Below are positions 14,683-21,694 of a stretch of 21,694 bases of DNA, one piece after another (position 1 is the first letter of the stretch; each line of letters starts with the position of its first letter). The position numbers were made by a program, and so were the translations under genes. The stretch is from a virus. The notes below the pieces were generated by a model. The model had not been told where the DNA came from. It saw nothing but the letters and a program-made list of their open reading frames with translations, and ran no database searches. The stretch spans positions 1 through 21,694 of IMG/VR virus record IMGVR_UViG_3300020215_000148, one strand, 5' to 3'.

Positions 14683-16427
14683 TATATTGTACCTTTAAGT
14701 TTATCTGCGAGACGCTGGCCTAGAGTCACACCTTTAACTGCTGCCGACTCTGAGCCACACTCAGCAGGCTTCTTGATAAAGACATCCGGCTGTCCATTCT
14801 CGTCTGTCCCTGGAATTTCAAATCCAAGTCTAGAAAGAGTAACGGGCTTAATCTCACTGAAGTGTTTCCTCCTATCAGATTCTGGCATATCTAGAACTGG
14901 ATAGAGGTTAGGAAGATTGATAGCCACAAAGTCTAAAGTTCTATCTGTGATATCCTGATTAGCAAACTGATTTGTATTATCCTTATTATCAACTGGGCAG
15001 ATATGTTGTATAGCGTCTGCCTGGGCTATAACTGCTTCTATCAATTTAATGATAGAGTACATTCCACGACGCTCTACAATAAGATTCGCCGTTGTCTTGC
15101 TCTTGTTGACCAGCTTATTGAGCAAAGCTCTAAGCTGATCAAATAGATCCTCTAGGAATCTGAGAACTGAGTTAAGAGCGTAGGCTATCCCATTGAGAAC
15201 TATCTCAAACCCAAGACAAATCTTAAGCGCATCTAGTATATCATTATCTGTTAAGGCGAAGATCTTTTCGTACAAGGCATGTAGTAGTCTATCTAAGATA
15301 ACACTCAGATAGTAAGACATCATAGATAAGAGTATCGTAGATGTAGACTCTGCCAAGTATGAAAAGAAATCGCCGAACTCTCCATTGATCTGAAGAGTAG
15401 ATAGTCTCAGCACTTGAGAGATCTTCTTAAGCGTGTCCAGGCTCATAGGCCCGAGGAACCACACGAGACAGCATATCAGGTGCGGATCTACTCGATAGCT
15501 TAGAGCCTGGTATATACCATCATAAGACCCACTGATATTTAGATTCAGTGAGCTTAGATAGCCTGCTAGCGCGTTGTTAAGAGTAACAGCCAGCGGTCCG
15601 TTTATTGTACTATTAGATTCAAAGATTTGAGTCTCAGTAGTTACTTCATTGTTACCAAGACCGTAGTACTGTCTCCATTTACCAGAGAAGGTTGGAGCCA
15701 TAGCCGCAGCACTACGCACCAGAATCTGAGAATCCACAACGTGCGAGTATGAGATCCAGTGGTCATAGTTTAGTTGGTCCGAGTGTATAGAGATGTATCG
15801 TAGAGCGTATTCTTTAATAGCTCTGTGATCGTTAAACTTCTGGTTAGCTCTCAAGGCAGAGTAGTCATAACCAGCTTCTGTTAAGATCTTTTCTCGTTTA
15901 GCAGGATCATTAGAAAGCTCATCAAAGTGTTGATCTATATGTGTAGGTGTATTCTTGCCGTATAGCTTCTTGTATTCAATTACGCTAAGTCCTAGCTCTA
16001 TAAGCAAGGCTATAGCAATAGGCGCAGCTATTAGTCCCTGGCTTCTAGACTCACCAAAAGCGCCGTTGCTGTCAACTCCTTCTTCAGGAGCAAACGACGA
16101 GTATAACTGCATCATTTTGCCAGCTATAATAAGTCCAGCAAAAGGAGATAGCGCCTCTAGAAATGAGCTAATCCAATCATTGCCATCATCACTTACAGAC
16201 TTATGAGTCTTCGTGATTGTAGTATGTTCTAGCTTAGGATCTATTACATCAAGCTTAAGAATAAAGTCTTCGTCAAAAGCTTGAGAGCGGTCAGCTAGGA
16301 ATTCACAGGCCTTCTGGAACTGTCCAAACGTAATCAAATAATAAGAGTCTGCACCAGGGTATAGTCTCTGTATAGAGGCTACAACTGAAGCTTGATCTTC
16401 TACTGGGATAAACCCAGCAGAATCCAT
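14682..16427 (-). CDS. Large hydrophobic structural protein between terminase and portal
   Basis: From the first ATG this is 581 residues. The frame stays open 63 codons further upstream (see 16428-16616), so the real protein is probably 644 residues. Hydrophobic segments, numbered from the ATG, lie at about 86-112 and 130-151 (GLIAAPIAIALLIELGLSVI), 316-330, 352-380 and 400-422; an amphipathic helix pair follows at 423-445. The rest is polar. No enzyme motif or signal peptide is seen. The ATG at 16427 has no ribosome site, which argues against it as the true start. It ends in a TAATG overlap with the portal. The function is unknown; candidates are an internal head or membrane-interacting ejection protein. 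Confidence 0.8.
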   Translation of the reverse strand: MDSAGFIPVEDQASVVASIQRLYPGADSYYLITFGQFQKACEFLADRSQAFDEDFILKLDVIDPKLEHTTITKTHKSVSDDGNDWISSFLEALSPFAGLIIAGKMMQLYSSFAPEEGVDSNGAFGESRSQGLIAAPIAIALLIELGLSVIEYKKLYGKNTPTHIDQHFDELSNDPAKREKILTEAGYDYSALRANQKFNDHRAIKEYALRYISIHSDQLNYDHWISYSHVVDSQILVRSAAAMAPTFSGKWRQYYGLGNNEVTTETQIFESNSTINGPLAVTLNNALAGYLSSLNLNISGSYDGIYQALSYRVDPHLICCLVWFLGPMSLDTLKKISQVLRLSTLQINGEFGDFFSYLAESTSTILLSMMSYYLSVILDRLLHALYEKIFALTDNDILDALKICLGFEIVLNGIAYALNSVLRFLEDLFDQLRALLNKLVNKSKTTANLIVERRGMYSIIKLIEAVIAQADAIQHICPVDNKDNTNQFANQDITDRTLDFVAINLPNLYPVLDMPESDRRKHFSEIKPVTLSRLGFEIPGTDENGQPDVFIKKPAECGSESAAVKGVTLGQRLADKLKGTI

Positions 16428-16616
16428 TTTAGTTATAGCGTTACGTAATACCTCACCCTTGATATATAGACGGGTAACATCATCAAATAGGATATCTTCC
16501 GCGGGCTGTACAGCAGGCGCCGTCTTGATAAACTCATTAAGTGAGTTAGGATCAAGAGAACGAAGCTGTAGCTCACGGTCTCTATTAAATGCTGGTATAC
16601 CTTTATACTCTAAAAT
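16428..16616 (-). other. In-frame N-terminal extension beginning at an ATT codon
   Basis: Upstream of ATG 16427 the same frame continues without a stop to ATT at 16616-16614. It encodes plausible protein, for example FNRDRELQLRSLDPNSL and AEDILFDDVTRLYIKGEVL. No ATG, GTG or TTG occurs in the extension, and the next stop upstream is TGA inside the terminase end. The extension fills what would otherwise be an unexplained 180-base gap in a tightly packed operon, overlapping the terminase stop by seven bases. I infer translation from AUU; a sequencing difference (ATG read as ATT) or a -1 frameshift from terminase are alternatives. Confidence 0.6.
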
Positions 16617-19600
16617 GAGCCACGGCCTCCTCTGCCTAGATCAGTTTTGCGGTTGATATTATGTTTACCGAAGTGTCGCTGTATCGCAGCACGTTCGCCA
16701 CGGGTAATAGCTCCGCGTACATTCTCTTGAGCTTGTCTAGCTTTAAAGATACTGCCTAAGTCATTATGTCCTTTACGGAGCTTGAATCCAGTATCTAGCT
16801 GGCGAGTGATAGCTGCGAGCTTCGCAGTTCCTGTATTCTCAGGACTCTTCTCCTGTACTAATGGAGAATTAAGAGCCCGCATGGCATGAGAGACATTTAC
16901 TTTAGCCATGTCAGAGAATTGCATGATAAAGCCTATAATAGAAAGCATAAAGGCAGTAAGCGTATGGTCTTCACCTTGACTATAAGTAGGCAGACCTAGA
17001 ACCGAGATACGTTCCACTGTATAGTTACGCATCTGCTGTACAAGGCCCTGAGATTTACCTTGCGCCTCACCTTCTTTAGAGGCAACCAAAATCTGAGTAT
17101 CTTCAGATACAGGTAGCTGCAGTCTACCCTCTTCTAACTGTAGTGCAGTTAGGTTAACCATGAATGGCTTAGGTGGTTTCTTAATAATCGAGCCAGTTAC
17201 AGGATCACGCATCTCAATTTGCTTATTCATAGAATAAGCAACGACCTTTTTATGAAGACCAGTAGCAGGCTGCTGCATACCAATCTTATGCATGATCTCT
17301 ACTTGGACTCGGCCGTAGCCTTCATCCACATAGACAAAGTCTAGATCATACTTATGGTTAAGCTCTAAAATACGATCAATAGCAGCATGCTGAGTAAACT
17401 GCGCGTCTTTGACTATCTCCTTTGCCAAAACTCTATATTTGCCATTCCAGAATTCTGTAACAATAATATGAACACCGTTCTTCTCACCGTTCCAGTCTAC
17501 TCCAGCAACAATTCTAGAGTGAGGACTAGATCTAGGTTGAGGCAGGCTATATTCAGCAAGCGCCTTATCAATAAGGTCGTTTCTAAATACACCGCCCTCC
17601 TGTATACCGAACTCAGCCCAGAACTCGTGCTCGAATGCTACAGAGCCCCAGTTAGTTAAGAAGAACTCCTCAGTATCCTCAGTCCACGATGGAGACTCAG
17701 CAGATATATAATGGAACTCTTTAAAGGCTAGGTTCTTGTCACAAGCCCACTGATAGAACTTATTATGAGCACCCTTTGGAGTAGATGAAGCCCATAAGCC
17801 ACAGTTAGGGTGAGAAGCAAGGATAGCCAGAATAGCTTCTAGGTCAGCGTCATCTAGATAGTCAGCTTCGTCAAGAACGATATAGTGAGCATCCTGACCT
17901 CTAATCTTGTCAGACTTAGAAGCAGACTTGCTACCAGATGAGAAACCCAGGACCTTAGATCCGTTGTTTAATTCAATGCGCTGTGGGTTCTTGGTCTTTC
18001 TTCTGATAGCAGAAGACAAGTCTGGGTTGGTTGCAATAAGACGTTCCATCTCATCAAAGATCTTAGTAACCTGAGCTTGATAAGGAGCGATAACGAGAAC
18101 CGTGTAATCAATATGAGTGAAGATAGCCCACAGGGTAAGGATGCATATAGCGGACGTCTTGCCCGTGCGCCGCCCGGCGCGTACTAACTTCTTTTGTGCT
18201 GTGCAATTATGTACTACTGCGCCATTAGCAAAAAAGTTATGCCTATCTTCTACTGTTATATCATAAACCTCTTCATCTCCAATATAATCAATAGATACGA
18301 TCTTCTGTCTGGATGAGGTCCCAAATCTACGTCGTGTACGTCTGACTCGATTATTAGCTTCGTTGATTGCAGATAATGATTCTATTTCTTTGCCATAAAT
18401 CTGACCTACTTCATCAAAGAAGTTAAGAATATCATCTACTGTCTTTATGGTAAGCTTGACAGCATTAGAGTCAGATTTTTCATAAACCTTGGAATTTATG
18501 ATCCCAAGCTTGCGAAGTAAAAGCCTATACTTCTCTAGATAGGCTTTATTGCCAGAATGCAAGGATAGCTCAGTAACACCATTATTATGAGTATATACAC
18601 AGCCATCTCCTGACCAGCAACGATTTACAAAGACGCGGAGAGCTTCTTCAGAAAACTTAAAGGCATAGTCTAGGATAGCAGCTTCTCTATCTCTCACAGC
18701 TCCAATAGCTCTTAACAATGCAGCAAATTCACCATCAGAAACTTCGACCGTCCAAGAGGTCTGTTTTTGCATTCCATTATATTCATGAGCCGGACGCTCT
18801 CTAATAATATAATGATCCTTTGGGAATCTCTTCTTAAGGCAGGCCTCAAATTCGTCTATATAGGCACGCCGTATATTACAGAAAGATGAGCCTCCGTTAT
18901 ATCTAACATAGCCATCAGTTCCAATATAGCCTAGTAGCTTAGCAAGCTCTATGTCATCAACATCTCCATATCGACTAAATCTATTCAGGACAAAAACTCG
19001 ATCACCAACAGTTAGGCCATCATCTAAAGAACGATACGAATTCTTATAAGATGGGCAGTTGTGCAGTTTATTAAGTTCACCACACTTTGACCATGAATAA
19101 ATTGGGTGGTCAGAAGTACATTCAAGTTTATCGCCATTCTCAAGTGTTATGCGATATACTTTTCGAACACCATTATTAATCCAATGGGTTACTTTTTTGG
19201 GGAAAGTTCTCCTGCCTGTTTCGTCATATGTAAGTACAGAGTCACCGACTTTAATATCTTGAATTTGACACAAACTACCATCAGATAAAAAGACATGAGT
19301 GCTACCGGACCAGCAGCTCATCATCTCTTCTTGATACCAGCGAGCCTCCCAGGCGAAGTTCTTAACGGCCCAAGCTACTGGGTCTGCATTGATCATTAGT
19401 TCTTCATACTCTTCAGGGCTAGCGAAGTCCTCAGCCTTGAGAGTCTTGAACTCATCTAGTACGTGTTTATTACATACAGGCATAAAGGGCTTCTTCGTAA
19501 GTCCCTTAGCATGTATCAATTGGTAGTATACTTCACAATGACCACATAGATCATCAAAGCCTTTACCAAATGGCTTATAGCCGGTCGACCTATAGTCACG

Positions 19601-19666
19601 TTCGGGGATGTAACGCTTGTAAAGCTTACCATCCCCAATATGTTCTGTTATCTCTATCGATGACAT
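16610..19666 (-). CDS. terL: Terminase large subunit, interrupted by an intein
   Basis: The precursor is 1018 residues; removal of the intein (118-487) leaves 648. The enzyme is the ATP-driven packaging motor and headful/cos nuclease. ATPase motifs: Walker A RAGRRTGKT (496-504), Walker B IVLDEAD (596-602), coupling motif SSTPKG (627-632). The RNase-H-like nuclease has Asp724 (AGVDW), Asp781 (VYVDEG) and Asp900 (GEDHTLTA). The N-terminus carries C41-x2-C44 ... C65-x2-H68, a probable zinc site that is not universal in this family. It starts in a TAATG overlap with the phosphoesterase gene. No small-subunit gene is recognisable in the window. Confidence 0.96.
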   Translation of the reverse strand: MSSIEITEHIGDGKLYKRYIPERDYRSTGYKPFGKGFDDLCGHCEVYYQLIHAKGLTKKPFMPVCNKHVLDEFKTLKAEDFASPEEYEELMINADPVAWAVKNFAWEARWYQEEMMSCWSGSTHVFLSDGSLCQIQDIKVGDSVLTYDETGRRTFPKKVTHWINNGVRKVYRITLENGDKLECTSDHPIYSWSKCGELNKLHNCPSYKNSYRSLDDGLTVGDRVFVLNRFSRYGDVDDIELAKLLGYIGTDGYVRYNGGSSFCNIRRAYIDEFEACLKKRFPKDHYIIRERPAHEYNGMQKQTSWTVEVSDGEFAALLRAIGAVRDREAAILDYAFKFSEEALRVFVNRCWSGDGCVYTHNNGVTELSLHSGNKAYLEKYRLLLRKLGIINSKVYEKSDSNAVKLTIKTVDDILNFFDEVGQIYGKEIESLSAINEANNRVRRTRRRFGTSSRQKIVSIDYIGDEEVYDITVEDRHNFFANGAVVHNCTAQKKLVRAGRRTGKTSAICILTLWAIFTHIDYTVLVIAPYQAQVTKIFDEMERLIATNPDLSSAIRRKTKNPQRIELNNGSKVLGFSSGSKSASKSDKIRGQDAHYIVLDEADYLDDADLEAILAILASHPNCGLWASSTPKGAHNKFYQWACDKNLAFKEFHYISAESPSWTEDTEEFFLTNWGSVAFEHEFWAEFGIQEGGVFRNDLIDKALAEYSLPQPRSSPHSRIVAGVDWNGEKNGVHIIVTEFWNGKYRVLAKEIVKDAQFTQHAAIDRILELNHKYDLDFVYVDEGYGRVQVEIMHKIGMQQPATGLHKKVVAYSMNKQIEMRDPVTGSIIKKPPKPFMVNLTALQLEEGRLQLPVSEDTQILVASKEGEAQGKSQGLVQQMRNYTVERISVLGLPTYSQGEDHTLTAFMLSIIGFIMQFSDMAKVNVSHAMRALNSPLVQEKSPENTGTAKLAAITRQLDTGFKLRKGHNDLGSIFKARQAQENVRGAITRGERAAIQRHFGKHNINRKTDLGRGGRGSF
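16626..16631 (-). promoter_or_regulatory. AGGAGG ribosome binding site before the ATT start
   Basis: AGGAGG (GAGGAGG with 16632) lies nine bases before ATT 16616. It sits within terminase codons for a Gly/Arg-rich tail (GRGGRGSF), so it could arise by coincidence. Its spacing is nonetheless right for initiation. Confidence 0.55.
18206..19315 (-). mobile_element. Intein with LAGLIDADG homing endonuclease in terL
   Basis: This 370-residue protein element self-splices from the terminase. It starts with Cys1 (C118 of the precursor; block A is CWSGSTHVFLSDG ... IKVGD). Block B is TSDH (184-187), block F VYDITVEDRHNFFANG, and the end is VVHN followed by Cys488 as the +1 residue. These are the residues of a standard class 1 intein. 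LAGLIDADG motifs lie at 241-254 (LAKLLGYIGTDGYV, Asp251) and about 343-357 (with WSGDG, Asp354), so the endonuclease looks intact. The insertion is eight residues before Walker A. Sampled by hand, bases 18241-18300 have 19 G/C of 60, against 26 of 60 in flanking bases 17881-17940, consistent with separate origin. Confidence 0.95.
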
Positions 19667-20676
19667 TAGCTCACATATACTCTGCCATCAGCTATCAATT
19701 TATGGTTTATGATGGCATGCTGGGTAACAGAGAAATCGTCTCCATCGTATTGGAGACATGTAAATCCCTGTTGCCAATCTGGGAACTGTGCATACTCGAC
19801 ATCGAAGTCACATAGAGTGCCATTCTCGACTAGGGTATGAGTTCCGAACTTGTTTCTCTTATAGGTCACAGCTAGTCTATGGGTATGCCCCATTAGAAGG
19901 CTGCATCCGTATTGTTCATAGTGTCCACGAGATGAATTACCACCGTGCCGCCTTACCTGACTGCCATGGATAAACATCATGTTACCAATATGTAGATCCT
20001 GGTGATCAGGGATATACTTAACCCCTATCGAGTCAAAGTCTATATTCTGCTCGATAGCTGTACTACGAAGAGCCTCCAAAGCCGGGGCGTTCTTCATGAT
20101 CATTCTGTTTAGACGAGTCTCGTGATTACCACGTCTAAAATAATGCTGTGTCTCTCCAAGCTCTTTGACCCACATGGACATACGTGAATGGCCATAGTCA
20201 ATCTCTTCCTGGATATTCATCTTTTTCTTGATGCTCTTCTCATAATTGCTAACAGCATAGAAGTCAAAGATATCGCCGTTCCATACCAGAATATCAGGCT
20301 TCCAATCTTTTATATAAGAGAGAGCGATCTCTTCTGCTACGATATCTTGGTAAGGATAATGAATATCGCTAACGCAAGCAACACGAAGGGAAATTGGACG
20401 TACTCTAACAGATCCTGGAGTTTCATCTATCTGTGCGTTCGAGACTAACTCAATTCTAGTTGTACTATTTGATGGCTTTGATTTGATTATCTTTGATTCA
20501 TCTAATTTGATTGCTGTCTTTTTTGCTTTTACCTCTATCTGCTTGGGAGGTATAAAGTCTTGCATTAGCTGCCGAGCTTTATGAGGCGTGACACCTAGCT
20601 CTTTAGCTAGACGTCTTCTGCCATAGCCCTTAGCAATACAGTCTTGTAAACGTGTTAGAGTATCTTGACTAGTCAT
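19666..20676 (-). CDS. HTH plus calcineurin-like metallophosphoesterase fusion
   Basis: The protein has 336 residues. Residues about 4-42 form a helix-turn-helix (YGRRRLAKELGVTPHKARQL). A polar linker follows, and from about 92 there is a calcineurin-like phosphoesterase with all metal-site motifs: SDIHYP (Asp104, His106), NGDIFD (Asp135, Asp138), RGNHE (Asn184, His185, Glu186), FIHGS (His237) and GHTHR (His264, His266). It should be an active two-metal phosphodiesterase or phosphatase; the substrate is unknown and could be DNA or RNA ends, or a nucleotide. It is coupled by TAATG to terL, so a link to packaging or to small-terminase-like DNA recognition is possible but inferred. No good ribosome site is seen. 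Confidence 0.9.
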   Translation of the reverse strand: MTSQDTLTRLQDCIAKGYGRRRLAKELGVTPHKARQLMQDFIPPKQIEVKAKKTAIKLDESKIIKSKPSNSTTRIELVSNAQIDETPGSVRVRPISLRVACVSDIHYPYQDIVAEEIALSYIKDWKPDILVWNGDIFDFYAVSNYEKSIKKKMNIQEEIDYGHSRMSMWVKELGETQHYFRRGNHETRLNRMIMKNAPALEALRSTAIEQNIDFDSIGVKYIPDHQDLHIGNMMFIHGSQVRRHGGNSSRGHYEQYGCSLLMGHTHRLAVTYKRNKFGTHTLVENGTLCDFDVEYAQFPDWQQGFTCLQYDGDDFSVTQHAIINHKLIADGRVYVS

Positions 20677-20693
20677 TTAATTTAGACTTCAAT

Positions 20694-21278
20694 TTAGTTA
20701 TGAAGAAATTGAGACTCCTGACCCATAGCTGCTCTCATAGAAAGCTGCGAGTTATGTATAGTTTGTATAGCTCGCTGTCTTTGAGTAAAAGCTGCCCTAG
20801 AGTCGAAGTATGAATCGTCGCCCTGATATATAGGACGTCTCATTGCCAATTCTGCATCGCGACGCGATTCTGTGAACGCATTGCGTAATCCTAATGATCT
20901 AGAAAGATCATAAGCTAGGATAGCAGCACCAGCTAAGGTGAAGAACTTATTAGCTCTTCCTAGGTTATTAGCAAACTTAGTAAGCGATTTCTTATTAGCT
21001 GCCAAGGAGCCAGCCTCGGCAGCTGCTGATCGCATTTTACTAACACCAGCATATGTATCAAGGCCCGTTGGCTTTTGGGCAAAGATGGACCGCTTGCCAG
21101 TATTCATCATGCTGTACTTAGACAGCGGTCCGCGGGGATCAATCTTATTGGCTTCTCGCCTAGACCACCAGGCAACGCCAGTCATCAAGCCCCAGTCAAG
21201 GGCTAACTGCGGGATGCCACTACGAAAGTAGTTATCATCTCGCGGGTCATATGCCTGAAGGTAGTCGAGGCCTGGCAT
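20694..21278 (-). CDS. Hypothetical small protein with a hydrophobic segment (194 aa)
   Basis: I do not recognise the family with certainty. The protein has 194 residues, is rich in Ala, Arg and Ser, and has one hydrophobic, Ala-rich stretch (FFTLAGAAILAYDL, about 112-125) that may contact a membrane. A Gln/Arg-rich C-terminus (FTQRQRAIQTIHNSQLSMRA and on) ends in FLHN. It lies between another Gly/Ala-rich small protein and the phosphoesterase gene, one base after the upstream stop. Candidates are an internal virion or ejection protein. This is an inference from composition and position only. Confidence 0.65.
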   Translation of the reverse strand: MPGLDYLQAYDPRDDNYFRSGIPQLALDWGLMTGVAWWSRREANKIDPRGPLSKYSMMNTGKRSIFAQKPTGLDTYAGVSKMRSAAAEAGSLAANKKSLTKFANNLGRANKFFTLAGAAILAYDLSRSLGLRNAFTESRRDAELAMRRPIYQGDDSYFDSRAAFTQRQRAIQTIHNSQLSMRAAMGQESQFLHN

Positions 21279-21279
21279 T

Positions 21280-21690
21280 TTATTGATACCTTGATCTCAT
21301 CGACTTATTGTTGCGGTGTAGGTTAAATACTAATCCCTCAGTTGATCTTTGTAGATCCTGGGATATACCTCCACCTTGAGACGAGTTGATAGCCACTATT
21401 GTTCCTTCCCGTCCTGAGCCAAAGGGCTCATTTCGATTATAGGCAGAAGCTCCAATACCAGCAGCAGCCCCTACAGCAATACCACTTCTAAATGGCTTGC
21501 GAAGCCAGTACCTGTCATCTGACATAGGATGTCTAACAGCATCAACCGCACCACGTGCTACGTTGCCAACAGATTGAAAGGAGCCACCATATTGACCAGG
21601 CCTATAATTAACAGCCATGTTATATGGCTCAGTGGCTGCAACTTGTAATCCTCGGCCTAGGTTCTGTAGTCCAGTCTTAGCTTTGTCCAT
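21280..21690 (-). CDS. Hypothetical small glycine-rich protein (136 aa)
   Basis: The protein has 136 residues. It contains a glycine/alanine hydrophobic stretch (SGIAVGAAAGIGASAY, about 69-84) compatible with one membrane span or a pore-like helix hairpin. The C-terminus has STEGLVFNLHRNNKSMRSRYQ with a basic tail. The family is unknown. Only four bases upstream of the ATG are in the window, so its ribosome site and neighbours cannot be judged. Similar composition to the next gene suggests the two act together. Confidence 0.6.
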   Translation of the reverse strand: MDKAKTGLQNLGRGLQVAATEPYNMAVNYRPGQYGGSFQSVGNVARGAVDAVRHPMSDDRYWLRKPFRSGIAVGAAAGIGASAYNRNEPFGSGREGTIVAINSSQGGGISQDLQRSTEGLVFNLHRNNKSMRSRYQ

Positions 21691-21694
21691 GTAG

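Noticed and set aside
14678-14690. TATAAT near the portal start as a promoter -10 box
   Set aside because: It is formed by the codons at the ATA-TAATG gene overlap, and no matching -35 element was seen at the right distance.
16605-16616. A -1 frameshift at TTTT that would fuse terminase to the next protein
   Set aside because: The frames are compatible, but the site (TCA TTT TAG) is not a proper slippery heptamer: the Phe tRNA would have to re-pair on ATT. An independent start with a ribosome site is simpler.
1-21694. Stop-codon reassignment
   Set aside because: TAA and TAG end recognisable proteins at expected lengths, and no conserved domain is interrupted by an in-frame stop.

Overview
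The window is a contiguous block of the virion-assembly region of a tailed double-stranded DNA phage (or prophage) with a contractile tail. The evidence is a gene series of terminase large subunit, portal, capsid protease with scaffold, HK97-fold capsid protein, neck proteins, tail sheath, tail tube and tail assembly chaperone. All credible genes lie on the minus strand, so transcription runs from position 21694 towards 1. Spacing is very tight: the longest intergenic stretch is about 80 bases, and no stretch over 300 bases lacks a gene. No tRNA, rRNA, CRISPR array or insertion sequence was seen. The standard genetic code works throughout. The host cannot be named from this window. Strong AGGAGG-type ribosome binding sites show an ordinary bacterial translation system.

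Layout in transcription order. (1) 21690-20694: two small glycine/alanine-rich proteins of unknown role. (2) 20676-19666: a helix-turn-helix plus calcineurin-like phosphoesterase fusion, directly before (3) the terminase large subunit (19666-16610), which is interrupted by a 370-residue intein carrying a LAGLIDADG endonuclease next to the Walker A motif. (4) 16616/16427-14682: a large hydrophobic protein whose reading frame continues 63 codons upstream of its first ATG, to an ATT codon behind an AGGAGG site. (5) 14682-12451: portal with a MuF-like Cys-rich tail. (6) 12446-12273: a tiny charged protein. (7) 12310-10754: capsid maturation protease fused to a coiled-coil scaffold, with a likely nested scaffold-only start at 11431. 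(8) 10717-8438: putative decoration protein and major capsid protein. (9) 8358-4533: five neck, connector or tail-completion candidates, including an Ig-domain protein and a zinc-ribbon protein. (10) 4522-698: sheath, tube and two tube-like paralogues. (11) 690-1: a tail assembly chaperone candidate, a 79-residue protein, and the start of a second chaperone-like gene that leaves the window.

The genes work as one assembly line. The terminase packages DNA through the portal into a prohead built on the scaffold. The protease matures the head, neck proteins close it, and the sheath/tube/chaperone set builds the tail. Expression appears to be one long polycistronic message. It is tuned by termination-reinitiation at TAATG junctions (six seen) and by hairpins just after the two genes expected to be needed in most copies (capsid and tube).

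The main points for follow-up are the probable AUU start, the terminator-like hairpin lying inside coding sequence at the left edge, the intein, the nested scaffold start, and a run of three tube-fold paralogues.
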